64,000 nt of DNA, taken from Streptomyces naganishii JCM 4654 (GTDB lineage Bacteria; Actinomycetota; Actinomycetes; Streptomycetales; Streptomycetaceae). A program made the translations under genes and the position numbers. The stretch spans positions 62,001 through 126,000 of the forward strand of contig NZ_BMVF01000005.1 in assembly GCF_014650575.1 (NCBI RefSeq), written 5' to 3'. How positions within the stretch are numbered: position 1 is the stretch's first letter; each line of letters begins with the position of its first letter. The notes under the pieces are model-generated. The model was not told where the DNA came from. It searched no databases and saw only the letters and a list, made by a program, of their open reading frames with translations. Positions 9,425-17,525 of this stretch are shown here, piece by piece.

Positions 9425-10465
9425 ATGGGGCACCCCTTCCCGATCCGTGAGATCGCCCGTCAGGCCGGGCTGAGCGAGGCCACCGTCGACCGTGTGCTCA
9501 ACGGCCGGGGCGGGGTGCGGGAGAGCACCGCGCGGGAGGTGCACCGGGCCATCGCCGACCTGGACCGGCAGCGCACCCAGGTGCGGCTGGTCGGGCGCAC
9601 CTTCATGCTCGACATCGTGGTCCGGGCGCCCGAGCGGTTCACCACCGCCGTGCGGGCCGCCCTGGAAGCCGAACTGCCGTCCCTGCACCCGGCGGTGGTG
9701 CGCTCCCGCTTCCACTTCCGCGAGACCGGCCCGGTCCGCGAGCAGGTGGCGACGCTCGACCGGATCGCGCGGCGCGGCTCCCAGGGCGTCGTCCTCAAGG
9801 CGCCGGACGTCCCCGAGGTCACCGCGGCCGTCGGCCGGCTGGTGGCGGCCGGCATCCCGGTCGTCACCCTGGTCACCGACCTGCCCGCGAGCCCCCGCCT
9901 CGCCTACGTCGGCAGCGACAACCGGGCGGCGGGGGCGACGGCCGCGTATCTGATGGGCCAGTGGCTCGGCGACCGGCCCGGCAATGTGCTCACCAGCCTC
10001 AGCAGCGGCTTCTTCCGCAACGAGGAGGAGCGCGAGATGGGCTTCCGCGGCGCCATGCGGGCCCGCCACCCGCGGCGCGCGCTGGTGGAGATCGCCGAGG
10101 GCCAGGGCCTGGACGCCACCCAGTACGACCTCGTGCGGGCCGCGCTGGAGCGCGATCCGGAGATCAACGCGGTCTACTCGATCGGCGGCGGCAACATCGC
10201 CACGCTGAGGGCCTTCGCGGAACTCGGCCGCGAGTGCGCGGTGTTCATCGCCCACGACCTGGACCACGACAACACCCGGCTGCTGCGCGAGCACCGCCTG
10301 TCCGCCGTGCTCCACCACGACCTGCGCCAGGACATGCGGGAGGCCTGCCACCTGGTGATGCGCGCCCACGGCGCCCTGCCGCCCGCCGGACCGACGCTGC
10401 CGTCCGCGATCCAGGTCGTGACGCCGTACAACATGCCCCCGCAGAGCCCGGACCTCAGAGGCTGA
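9425..10465 (+). CDS. LacI family transcriptional regulator
   Basis: This is a 346-residue protein with an N-terminal helix-turn-helix (IREIARQAGLSEATVDRVLNG, residues about 7-27) and a periplasmic-binding-protein-like sensor domain (residues about 60-330). The recognition helix has ATVDRVLNG where most LacI proteins have [14 protein letters not shown] precedes the ATG. It is divergent from the PhyH-SDR-Gfo/Idh operon and probably controls it, and perhaps the sugar ABC genes, in response to a sugar or cyclitol. The ligand is not readable. Confidence 0.9.
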   Translation: MGHPFPIREIARQAGLSEATVDRVLNGRGGVRESTAREVHRAIADLDRQRTQVRLVGRTFMLDIVVRAPERFTTAVRAALEAELPSLHPAVVRSRFHFRETGPVREQVATLDRIARRGSQGVVLKAPDVPEVTAAVGRLVAAGIPVVTLVTDLPASPRLAYVGSDNRAAGATAAYLMGQWLGDRPGNVLTSLSSGFFRNEEEREMGFRGAMRARHPRRALVEIAEGQGLDATQYDLVRAALERDPEINAVYSIGGGNIATLRAFAELGRECAVFIAHDLDHDNTRLLREHRLSAVLHHDLRQDMREACHLVMRAHGALPPAGPTLPSAIQVVTPYNMPPQSPDLRG

Positions 10466-10501
10466 CGGACCCCAGGGGCTGGGCCTCATGGGCTGACGGC
10501 C

Positions 10502-10846
10502 TCAGAGGTTGACGGCGTACACCTTGCGCAGCGTCTCGTGGACCGTCCACGTGGTGCGGTCGCCCTCGCGCAGCACCGCCATGTCGCCCGGACCGACGCG
10601 CAGGGTGGGGCCGCCCTCGATCTCGACGGTGGCCGAACCGCTGAGGACGACGAACACCTCGTCGGCCTCGGTGTCGGTGACGACCCCGGGCGTGATCTGC
10701 CAGATCCCGCGCGCCTGCCGCCCGTCCGCCGACTCCCACACCACCTTGCCGGTCACCTCCGGCGTCCCGGAGACGATCTGCCGCGGGTCGAGCGGGTCGG
10801 GCACGAGTTCGGCGTCGGGCACGTGCAGGGCGAAGCTCTCGTTCAT
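10502..10846 (-). CDS. Cupin domain protein
   Basis: This 114-residue single cupin fits the Cupin_3-like group. The core DEVFVVLSGSATVEIEG and the GPGDMAVLREGDRTTWTVHE strand pair are visible. The usual His-x-His metal set is not obvious, so metal binding is uncertain. The upstream part (GTPEVTGKVVWES, ARGIWQITPG) is typical of EutQ/DUF861-like small cupins. It is convergent with the LacI gene, with a 36-nt gap, and has no operon partner. Function is unknown. Confidence 0.75.
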   Translation of the reverse strand: MNESFALHVPDAELVPDPLDPRQIVSGTPEVTGKVVWESADGRQARGIWQITPGVVTDTEADEVFVVLSGSATVEIEGGPTLRVGPGDMAVLREGDRTTWTVHETLRKVYAVNL

Positions 10847-11021
10847 GCGGGGACCCTAGCCGGACCGGGGCGGGTGCCGGTGTGGACAGAGTGTCAGGGA
10901 TCGGCGGGGGCGCCAGGACACTTCGCCGGGTCCGGGGCGGGCGGGCCTGAGTGGCGGGGACGCGGGGGCCGGGTGATCGTTGAGGGACCCGGCCCACGTA
11001 CGTCCGTGAAGGAAGCGGCCC

Positions 11022-11534
11022 ATGGCGGACACCCCGGCGGGCGCCCCGCGACGGCCCGCGCACGACACCCGGTCGATGGTGCTCTTCGGCGGTGTCTACG
11101 GGGCCGTGGTCGCCAGCGCCATGGTCGCCGCGCTCACCGAGTACGGGCACACCTCCCGCGCCAGCCGCCGCTACGACGCCGCCTGGCTGGTGGTGACCGC
11201 CATCGCCTCCGCCCTCGCGCACGGCTACGCCCACTACATCGCCGAGCGCGGCCCCCGCCGGCGCGGGCAGGCGCTGCGCGCCCTGGCCGCCGAGTGGCCT
11301 CTGGTGGTGGCCATGCTGCCGAGCGCGCTTATCCTCGCGGGCGGCGGCTGGGGTTGGTGGCCGGCGGACAGCGTCGAACCCCCGGCCTTCGTCTTCAACA
11401 TCGCGCTCCTGTTCGGCCTCGGCCTCTACACGGCGCGGGCCGCCGGCCGCCGGTGGGCCGCGGCCCTGGCGACCGGCCTGGGGGACGCGCTCCTCGGGAT
11501 GCTCGTCGTCGTGGCCAACGCGGTCATCAAGTAA
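11022..11534 (+). CDS. Small multi-span membrane protein of unknown function
   Basis: This 170-residue protein is not recognised beyond its membrane character. Hydrophobic segments run from about residue 22 (VLFGGVYGAVVASAMVAAL), near 55-70 (WLVVTAIASALAHGYAHYIA), about 90-110 and two more to the C-terminus, giving four or five spans. A GAAGGAAG ribosome site precedes the ATG. It stands alone between a cupin and a convergent XRE regulator. No catalytic motif is seen, though charged and histidine residues (HGYAHY) sit within one predicted span. Confidence 0.7.
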   Translation: MADTPAGAPRRPAHDTRSMVLFGGVYGAVVASAMVAALTEYGHTSRASRRYDAAWLVVTAIASALAHGYAHYIAERGPRRRGQALRALAAEWPLVVAMLPSALILAGGGWGWWPADSVEPPAFVFNIALLFGLGLYTARAAGRRWAAALATGLGDALLGMLVVVANAVIK

Positions 11535-11647
11535 CGCGGGACGTCGGGAGGAACGGACGCCCCGGAAGAGACGGCGGGCAGCTCCTCGCCGCCGACCACG
11601 GCGACCGGCGCTTCACCGCCTTCACGCCGGCCGGGGTCCCCACCGGA

Positions 11648-12589
11648 TCAGGGCCCCCCGTCCGGCCCGTCGCCCAGACCCGTGCACGCCACCTCCCCGT
11701 TCACCTCGGCGCAGGCTTCCACGCCCCGGGGGGAGCGGACGGCGAGCATGGGGCTGGTGTCGTCGCGCATGTCGTCGGCGGAGTAGGTGGCCGACAGGGT
11801 GTCCTCGTCCGTGCGCACCGAGACCTCCCGGGCCACCGCGCCCCGCACCCGCACCTGCGACCAGGCGGTTCCGCAGGACGGCGACCAGCGCAGCCGCACG
11901 GTGTACGAGGCCTCGCTCACCACGCTCTTGGTCTGGGCGTCCCCGGCGCAGGCGGAGGCGCCCGGCAGCCCGCCCTGGCAGGACGACCCCGGGCGGCAAC
12001 GCCGGGCGGCAGCCGCGGTGGGCGTGGCGGTCGCGGCGGTCGCGGCCGGCGCGGTGCCCTTGGTGCCGGGCGTGGCGCCCCGGAGGGCCTCGGTCGGCAG
12101 GGCGGCCACCGCAGCCACAGCGGCCACCGTGGTGAGCAGGGTGACCACCGGCAGCAGCGGCAGCCGTGGCAGCCGTGGGCCGTCCTTCGCGGGCGGCCCG
12201 GCGGGCGCGGGCCGCGGTTCGGCAGCCGTCGCCCACAAGGCCAGCGCAGGGGCGGGATCGGCCCCGGCCAGCCGGGCGAGCGCCTCCACGGCCGAGCGGG
12301 GCGGGTGCTTGGCGCCGGTCAGATAGCGGTGCCAGGCGGACTTGCTGTACGGGGTGCGCGCGGCGAGGGCGGCCAGGCTGAGCCCGGTACGGTCCCGCAG
12401 CTCACCCAGCGCGGCGACCAGCGGCGCGGGCGGTGTCGACGGCGACGACGACGCCGGTGGGGAGGGTGGGAAGGGAGGGGACAGGGGCGGGGACCCGGCA
12501 TCCGGCCCGGCCGCCGGACCGCCCCCCGACCCGGCCCCCGGTCCGGACTCTGCTTCTGCTCCTGGTTCGGCTTCCTGGGGCTGCCGCAT
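11648..12589 (-). CDS. XRE-type regulator with membrane anchor and DUF2690 tail
   Basis: The 313-residue protein starts with a Pro/Gly/Glu-rich leader, then an XRE helix-turn-helix (LSLAALAARTPYSKSAWHRYL). A single hydrophobic span follows (LPLLPVVTLLTTVAAVAAVAAL), then a C-terminal DUF2690-like domain with four to six cysteines (RRCRPGSSCQGG, ACAGDAQT, SPSCGTAW). The layout places DNA binding inside and the Cys domain outside, as in a one-component transmembrane regulator. The ATG at 12589 has GGGAGC upstream. Signal and target genes are unknown. Confidence 0.8.
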   Translation of the reverse strand: MRQPQEAEPGAEAESGPGAGSGGGPAAGPDAGSPPLSPPFPPSPPASSSPSTPPAPLVAALGELRDRTGLSLAALAARTPYSKSAWHRYLTGAKHPPRSAVEALARLAGADPAPALALWATAAEPRPAPAGPPAKDGPRLPRLPLLPVVTLLTTVAAVAAVAALPTEALRGATPGTKGTAPAATAATATPTAAAARRCRPGSSCQGGLPGASACAGDAQTKSVVSEASYTVRLRWSPSCGTAWSQVRVRGAVAREVSVRTDEDTLSATYSADDMRDDTSPMLAVRSPRGVEACAEVNGEVACTGLGDGPDGGP

Positions 12590-12694
12590 GCTGCCGCTCC
12601 CGACTCCATTCCCGCTTTGGGCGTTTCGCCCCGGTTGCCGCAATGGCTTCCCCGGGCCGGCGGGGCGCCACACATCCGCTCCGGCGAAAACCGA

Positions 12695-12732
12695 CGGCCC
12701 GTCAGGGACCGCGCGGGTTCCCCGACGGGCCG
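12695..12732 (-). terminator. Terminator hairpin after the SH3 protein gene
   Basis: Arms CGGCCCGTCAGGGA and TCCCCGACGGGCCG pair with one mismatch around a 10-nt loop, about 40 nt past the stop at 12771. Confidence 0.7.
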
Positions 12733-12770
12733 GCCGGGCCGTCATGCCGTAGGGCGGTGAAGGGGGCGCG

Positions 12771-13223
12771 TCAGCACCACGGCACGGTGCGGCGCACCCG
12801 CACGTAGTGCGCGGAGACATAGCCCCGCAGGTGGCCCTGGATGTGCGCGAGCCGGTACCACTGGCGGTCGCCGTGCACCCAGGAGCCGTAGGTCCGGCAC
12901 TGCACGGCGATCAGGCGGCCCGCACGGCGGACGCCGATCACGCGGTGGGCGGTGCCGGGACCGGAGCGGACGTTCAGCGGGACTCGGTGGGTGGTCACCC
13001 GCCCGAGTAGGGGGGTCGAACGGCGGTGCGTCATGTGCTGGTTGACGTGGTGGGCGTACCGTACGTGGGCGGGCGCCGGGAGCAGCGCGGGCAGCAGGTG
13101 GGGCGCGAGCGCCGACGTGGCGGGGTGCGGAGCGGGGACGGCCGGGGCGGCGTCGGCCGCCGGCACGAGAGCGAGCACCGCGACCGTGGCCAGCAGTCCG
13201 CTGGTGAGGGTCCGTCGGATCAT
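12771..13223 (-). CDS. Secreted SH3-domain protein
   Basis: This 150-residue protein has an N-terminal signal peptide (MIRRTL, then hydrophobic to ADAAPAV around residue 26), a Pro/His-rich linker, and a bacterial SH3 domain (residues about 80-145) with the typical LNVRSGPGTAHRVIG start and a late GYVSAHYVRV strand. Such domains often bind cell-wall peptides. A Cys pair (VQCRTYG and the final WC) could form a disulfide. The ATG at 13223 has CGGAGG upstream. It is a single gene with its own terminator. Confidence 0.8.
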   Translation of the reverse strand: MIRRTLTSGLLATVAVLALVPAADAAPAVPAPHPATSALAPHLLPALLPAPAHVRYAHHVNQHMTHRRSTPLLGRVTTHRVPLNVRSGPGTAHRVIGVRRAGRLIAVQCRTYGSWVHGDRQWYRLAHIQGHLRGYVSAHYVRVRRTVPWC

Positions 13224-13405
13224 GGCAACCTCCGGGCTTTCGTTGGCGGCGACCACGTGCCGTGATCACCTGCCGCCCAGCGTTTCCGCGCCGGCCGCGC
13301 CGGATGCCGTCCCCGCGTCCCGGGGACGGCGGGGACGTTCCCGGGGACGCCGGGGACGTTCCCGGGGGCGGGGAGCGTGTCGCAGGCGCCCCAAGGGCAA
13401 AATGC

Positions 13406-13439
13406 TTGAGTAACGCAACGATATGGTAAACTCGGGTGT
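13406..13439 (+). promoter_or_regulatory. Leaderless promoter of the MarR gene
   Basis: TAAACT at 13427-13432 is followed by exactly 7 nt and then the ATG at 13440. A possible -35 TTGAGT lies at 13406-13411 with a short 15-nt spacer. The pair GAGT...ACTC flanks the -10 and may be part of an autoregulatory site. Confidence 0.5.
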
Positions 13440-13976
13440 ATGCCCACGTCATCCCCGCCCGCCGGACCGGTCTCCCCCGAAGTGGCCGACATCGAGCGCG
13501 CTCTCACGCGCATCACCTATCTGAGCACCCGGGCCCGGCAGCACGAGCGACTGATGGGCCTGGCCGGGGTCCCGCTGGACCGTGCGGCGGTGGCCCTGCT
13601 GCGACAGATCGCCGACTGCGAGCCGCAGCGGCCGGGCGAGCTGGCCCACCGCCTGGGCGTGGAACCCTCGCACGTCACGCGCACGGTCCAGCAGCTGCAG
13701 AAGTCCGGCCATGTCACCCGGGTCCCCGACCCCGACGACCGCCGCGCCCAGCGCATCCAGCTCACCGAGCTGGGCCGGGACGCGATCGCCCGCATCCGCG
13801 AGGCCGGCGCCCGCGGCATGCAGCTCGCCCTGGCGGACTGGTCCCCGGAGGAGCTGGGCCGGCTCGCGACCCTCTTCCACCGCATGGTCGACGACTTCCT
13901 CGCCTACTCCAAGCACATCGACGACGACCGCGAGCAGGAGCACGAGCCAACGGAGGCGCCCCCGCGCGGCCACTGA
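13440..13976 (+). CDS. MarR family transcriptional regulator
   Basis: This is a 178-residue winged-helix protein. The recognition region reads PGELAHRLGVEPSHVTRTVQQL (broken here by family variation), and the wing has VPDPDDRRAQRIQLTELG, the MarR DxRxxxxxLT hallmark. Flanking helices would form the dimer. There is no Shine-Dalgarno sequence; the ATG sits 7 nt from a -10 element, so a leaderless transcript is likely. It lies just before a tRNA-Pro gene with no obvious target beside it, so the regulated gene may be itself or distant. Confidence 0.9.
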   Translation: MPTSSPPAGPVSPEVADIERALTRITYLSTRARQHERLMGLAGVPLDRAAVALLRQIADCEPQRPGELAHRLGVEPSHVTRTVQQLQKSGHVTRVPDPDDRRAQRIQLTELGRDAIARIREAGARGMQLALADWSPEELGRLATLFHRMVDDFLAYSKHIDDDREQEHEPTEAPPRGH

Positions 13977-14003
13977 GCCCGCCGAGCCCACCCGGTCCAC
14001 CAG

Positions 14004-14057
14004 GCCCACTGGGCCCACCGCGCCCACTGGGCCCACCGCGCCCACTGGGCCCACCGC
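14004..14057. repeat. 18-bp tandem repeat, three copies
   Basis: GCCCACTGGGCCCACCGC occurs three times head to tail at 14004, 14022 and 14040, with a partial fourth copy. It lies in the 158-nt gap between the MarR stop and tRNA-Pro. Each unit contains the palindrome TGGGCCCA. Confidence 0.9.
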
Positions 14058-14134
14058 GCCCACGCGAAGCCACCCGCCCGCGTGCGGTAGGGTTTACCTG
14101 CGCGTTCACGCGGACCACCACCGCGCGGGCGCAC

Positions 14135-14208
<74 letters not shown>

Positions 14209-14216
14209 CGTGAACG

Positions 14217-14260
14217 GAAGGGCCTTCGCGGACGGAAGTCCGCGGGGGCCCTTCGGTTTT
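14217..14260 (+). terminator. Terminator of tRNA-Pro
   Basis: GAAGGGCC pairs with GGCCCTTC and the inner CGCGGAC pairs with GTCCGCG around GGAA. A TTTT tract follows at 14257-14260. Confidence 0.85.
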
Positions 14261-14413
14261 CCGTCCCCTTGACCGCCGGTCCGCGCCGATCGACCCCAGC
14301 ACGGTCCGCCCTCCCCGCTTCCACCCGGCAGCGTCGTGGCCGGGCGCGTCTCCCTCCCCCGAAGGAGGCGCGCCCGGCCGTCCCCCGGCGCTGGTCCATG
14401 GTGTGGCCCGGGC

Positions 14414-15499
14414 TCACCAGCACATGACGGCGGTCTCGCCCGAACCCCAGGCCGAGTACAGGCGTACCCGGACGAAGTACCGACGGCCCTTGACGAGGCG
14501 GACCGTCAGCGTGGCGTTGTCCGCGGAGCCCTCGTCGTCCCGCCCGCACAGGAACCGCGGTTCGCCCTCGCGCTCCTCGAAGACCACCACGACCGCGTCG
14601 CACTCCCCGAAGGTGCGCACGGTGTACGTGCGGGTCTCCGGCGGCTCCACCGTGAAGTCCGCCTGTTCGCCCGGGCCGAGCCGCAGCGGCGCCGAGCGGA
14701 AGGGCACCAGCGCGGGCGGCGCGGCCGGATCCGCCGGCGGGTACCAGCGCAGTACGAACTCCTTGTCGGCCGGGGAGAGGGTGCCGGGCGGCTCCATGCC
14801 CCGCCGGTACTGCTCGGGCTCCAGGATCAGCCCCGGGGCGAACGGCGCCTCCATGATGGACAGCGGGTCCCACACGGAGCCGTTGGCCTCGCTCGCGTCC
14901 AGCTTGCGCAGGACGTTGACGTACGTCGTGTCCCGGCTGAAGTGGTTCGGCGGGCCGGCGAGGTCCGCGTACACCGCCTCGTCGTCGAAGTGCAGCCCGG
15001 CCAGCGGGCTCTGGTGCTCGTGCCGCATGCCGAGGGCGTGCCCGATCTCGTGCAGGGCTATGGCACGCGCGCCCGGCGCGGTCAGGTCCCAGCCGAGGTT
15101 CATCGTGCGCTCGTTGAGGCCCGCGCGCAGCGCGTCGCGCCCGATCGCCGACCAGGAGCCGTCACCGGCCTGGAACCCGATCCGCAGCTCCGCCTCCGAA
15201 CGGTCCCCGACCTCGGCGAAGGTGACGCCGAGTCCCAGGTCCTGCCACTCCCGGAAGCAGCCGCGCACCACCTCCCGCTGCTCCGGCGCACCGGCCCACG
15301 GCACCCGGCGGGTCTGCCCGGTCGACGGGACGGTGATGACCGAGCCGTCGGCCGCGTCGTCGAAGAAGTAGTAGTGCAGGACCGTCCCGTTGACCCACAT
15401 CCGCCGGCCGCCGAGGAGCGCGGCGAGCCGCTCGGCGGCGAGCCCCGGCGCGTACGACGGGGCCGGCTGCCGGGGCAGCGAGCAGTAGCGGGCGGTCAT
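14414..15499 (-). CDS. Zinc metalloprotease of astacin/matrixin (metzincin) type
   Basis: This 361-residue protein carries the metzincin zinc motif His150-Glu-x-x-His154-x-x-Gly157-x-x-His160, followed by an SIMEA Met-turn-like segment. The catalytic domain spans about residues 40-245. A C-terminal beta-rich part (about 260-361) resembles a pre-peptidase-type domain. No convincing signal peptide is seen at MTARYCSLP, so its location is unclear. It is divergent from a LAL-type regulator with only 71 nt between starts, suggesting control by it, and close to two other protease genes. An upstream alternative start would add a basic leader. Confidence 0.82.
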   Translation of the reverse strand: MTARYCSLPRQPAPSYAPGLAAERLAALLGGRRMWVNGTVLHYYFFDDAADGSVITVPSTGQTRRVPWAGAPEQREVVRGCFREWQDLGLGVTFAEVGDRSEAELRIGFQAGDGSWSAIGRDALRAGLNERTMNLGWDLTAPGARAIALHEIGHALGMRHEHQSPLAGLHFDDEAVYADLAGPPNHFSRDTTYVNVLRKLDASEANGSVWDPLSIMEAPFAPGLILEPEQYRRGMEPPGTLSPADKEFVLRWYPPADPAAPPALVPFRSAPLRLGPGEQADFTVEPPETRTYTVRTFGECDAVVVVFEEREGEPRFLCGRDDEGSADNATLTVRLVKGRRYFVRVRLYSAWGSGETAVMCW

Positions 15500-15570
15500 G
15501 GGGGCAAGCCTGCCCCGGCGCGCGCCCGGGCGCCTGAGTCGGGGGCTACTCAAGTCGCCCTGTATCAAGG

Positions 15571-17445
15571 ATGAGTACGCGGGCTCCAGTTGTCGTGACG
15601 ACTTTCGAACGCGACGCGAACACCCTTGAGCTGCCCTGGCCGTTCACCGGCCGGGAGGACGAACTCGAACTGATCAGGGGCTCGGTGGCCACCGGCCGCC
15701 CCGGCCTGGTGGTGACCGGACCGGCGGGCTGCGGTAAGACCCGGCTCGCGCTCCAGGCCGTCCGCGGCACCGACTGGGCCCGGGTGACCGGCACGCCCGC
15801 GGCCCGCCGGATACCCTTCGCCGCGTTCGCGCACCTGCTCCCCGGCACCGTCTCCCTGCACCGCGCGGTCCGGCTCCTGTCGGGCGTACGGCTGCTGCTG
15901 GTCGACGACGCCCACCTCCTGGACGACGCCTCGGCCGCCCTCGTCCACCAGCTCGCCGTGCAGGGCCGTACGCGGCTGCTCGTCGTCGCGTCCGACGAGG
16001 CGTCCGGCGACCAGGCCGGCGGTCCGGGTGTGCCCGATGCCGTCTCCCGGCTGTGGACCGGCGAACTGCTGCCCCGGCTCGCCCTCGCCCCGCTGCCCCG
16101 GGAGGAGACCACCCGGCTGATGGCGGCCGGTACGGCCGGCGCCCCGGACGCGCTCACCGCGGACCGGCTGCACCGCCTGTGCGGCGGCGACCTGCGCCTC
16201 CTGCGCGACCTGCTCGGCGCGCTGCGCGACCAGGGGCTGACCGCCCCGGACACGGACACGGGCGAGTGGGCCTGGCGGGGCCCGCTTCCGCTCACGGCGA
16301 CCGTGCGGGAGCGGGCCGCGCGCGTCCTCGACACCGCCGGCGCCGAGGACCGGCGGCTCCTGGAGCACCTCGCCTTCGCCGAACCCCTCCCGCCCCACAC
16401 GGACGCCTTCGACCTGCGCCTGCTCGAACAGCTCGAGGCCGAGGGCCTGATCACCGTGGACGAGCACGGAGCCGTACGCCTGGCGCACCCCCTGCACGGC
16501 GCGGCCCTGCGCGCCGCCGCCGGGCGGCTGCGCGCCCTGCGCCTGGCCCGCACCCCGCAGCAGTGCCAGGCCGCCCTGAGCGCCGAACAGCGGGCGCTGG
16601 CCGCGCTGGTCGCACGGGCCGACGTACGGTCCGTGCCCGCGCCGGTGGGGGACTGGCTGGTGGACCAGGGTGCCCGGATACCCGCCGGGTACGCGGCCGT
16701 ACGGGCCTCTCTCGCTCGGCTGCGGGGCGAGTTGCGGGACGCGGCGGCATGGGCCCGGCAGGGGCTGCGGTCGACCCCGGGCGACCAGGACTGCCGGGCC
16801 GAACTCGCCCTGGCCACCGCCCAGTCGGCCGACACCGCGCCCACGGAGGCGGACGGCGCCCGCGTGGCCACCTGGCAGGCGGTCGCGCGCGGAGACGTCG
16901 AGGGCGCCGTGCGGCACATCGACGAGGACGACCCGTACTCCCTCCACGACGCCGTACGCCTCGACGCCGTACGCGCCGACGAGACCCCCGCGCGGATCGC
17001 CGGCCGGTTGCGCGACCTCGGGCACGGCCTGTTCGCCCGGCACGCGGACGCCCTCGCCCACGGCGACGGGGCCGCCCTCGACCGCGCGGCCGAGGCCCTC
17101 GCCGAGCGCGGTTTCCTGCTGTTCGCGGCGGAGGCGCACGCCCAGGCCGTCCGCGCCCACCGCGACCCGCGCGCCGCCCGCACCTCCCGCATCCGCGCGC
17201 TCGCGCTGGCCCGCCGCTGCCAGGGCCCCCGCACGCCCGCGCTGGCGGGCCTGGTGCTGGGCGAACTGACCGCCAGGCAACGGCAGATCGTCACCCTGGC
17301 CGCCGCGGGCCTCAGCAACCGTCAGATCGCCGAGCGCCTCACCCTGTCGGTGCGGACCGTGGGCAACCACCTGCACAGCGCCTACACCCGCCTGGGCGCC
17401 GGCGACCGGGGCGCACTGCCGTGCCTGGTGGAACAGCCCGCCTGA
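15571..17445 (+). CDS. LAL-type LuxR regulator with AAA ATPase domain
   Basis: This 624-residue protein has Walker A GPAGCGKT at residues 50-57, Walker B LLLVDDAHLLDD near residue 110, a helical middle and a C-terminal LuxR helix-turn-helix (ELTARQRQIVTLAAAGLSNR, SVRTVGNHLHSAYTRLG, about 565-615). LAL regulators are usually over 850 residues, so this one has a shortened middle. It is divergent from the metalloprotease and convergent with the CHAT gene. It probably activates a neighbouring gene in an ATP-dependent way; targets are unknown. Confidence 0.88.
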   Translation: MSTRAPVVVTTFERDANTLELPWPFTGREDELELIRGSVATGRPGLVVTGPAGCGKTRLALQAVRGTDWARVTGTPAARRIPFAAFAHLLPGTVSLHRAVRLLSGVRLLLVDDAHLLDDASAALVHQLAVQGRTRLLVVASDEASGDQAGGPGVPDAVSRLWTGELLPRLALAPLPREETTRLMAAGTAGAPDALTADRLHRLCGGDLRLLRDLLGALRDQGLTAPDTDTGEWAWRGPLPLTATVRERAARVLDTAGAEDRRLLEHLAFAEPLPPHTDAFDLRLLEQLEAEGLITVDEHGAVRLAHPLHGAALRAAAGRLRALRLARTPQQCQAALSAEQRALAALVARADVRSVPAPVGDWLVDQGARIPAGYAAVRASLARLRGELRDAAAWARQGLRSTPGDQDCRAELALATAQSADTAPTEADGARVATWQAVARGDVEGAVRHIDEDDPYSLHDAVRLDAVRADETPARIAGRLRDLGHGLFARHADALAHGDGAALDRAAEALAERGFLLFAAEAHAQAVRAHRDPRAARTSRIRALALARRCQGPRTPALAGLVLGELTARQRQIVTLAAAGLSNRQIAERLTLSVRTVGNHLHSAYTRLGAGDRGALPCLVEQPA

Positions 17446-17525
17446 GCCGCCCAGTCCTCCTGGGCCGCCGAGCTCACCCGAACCGGCGGCCGCCCGCGAT
17501 CAGCGGGCCCGGGCCGCCCCGAACG

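Noticed and set aside
10452..10516. Near-repeat CCTCAGAGGCTGACGG / CCTCAGAGGTTGACGG at the ends of the LacI and cupin genes
   Set aside because: Both copies lie across stop codons of convergent genes; probably chance or a terminator relic, with no clear function.
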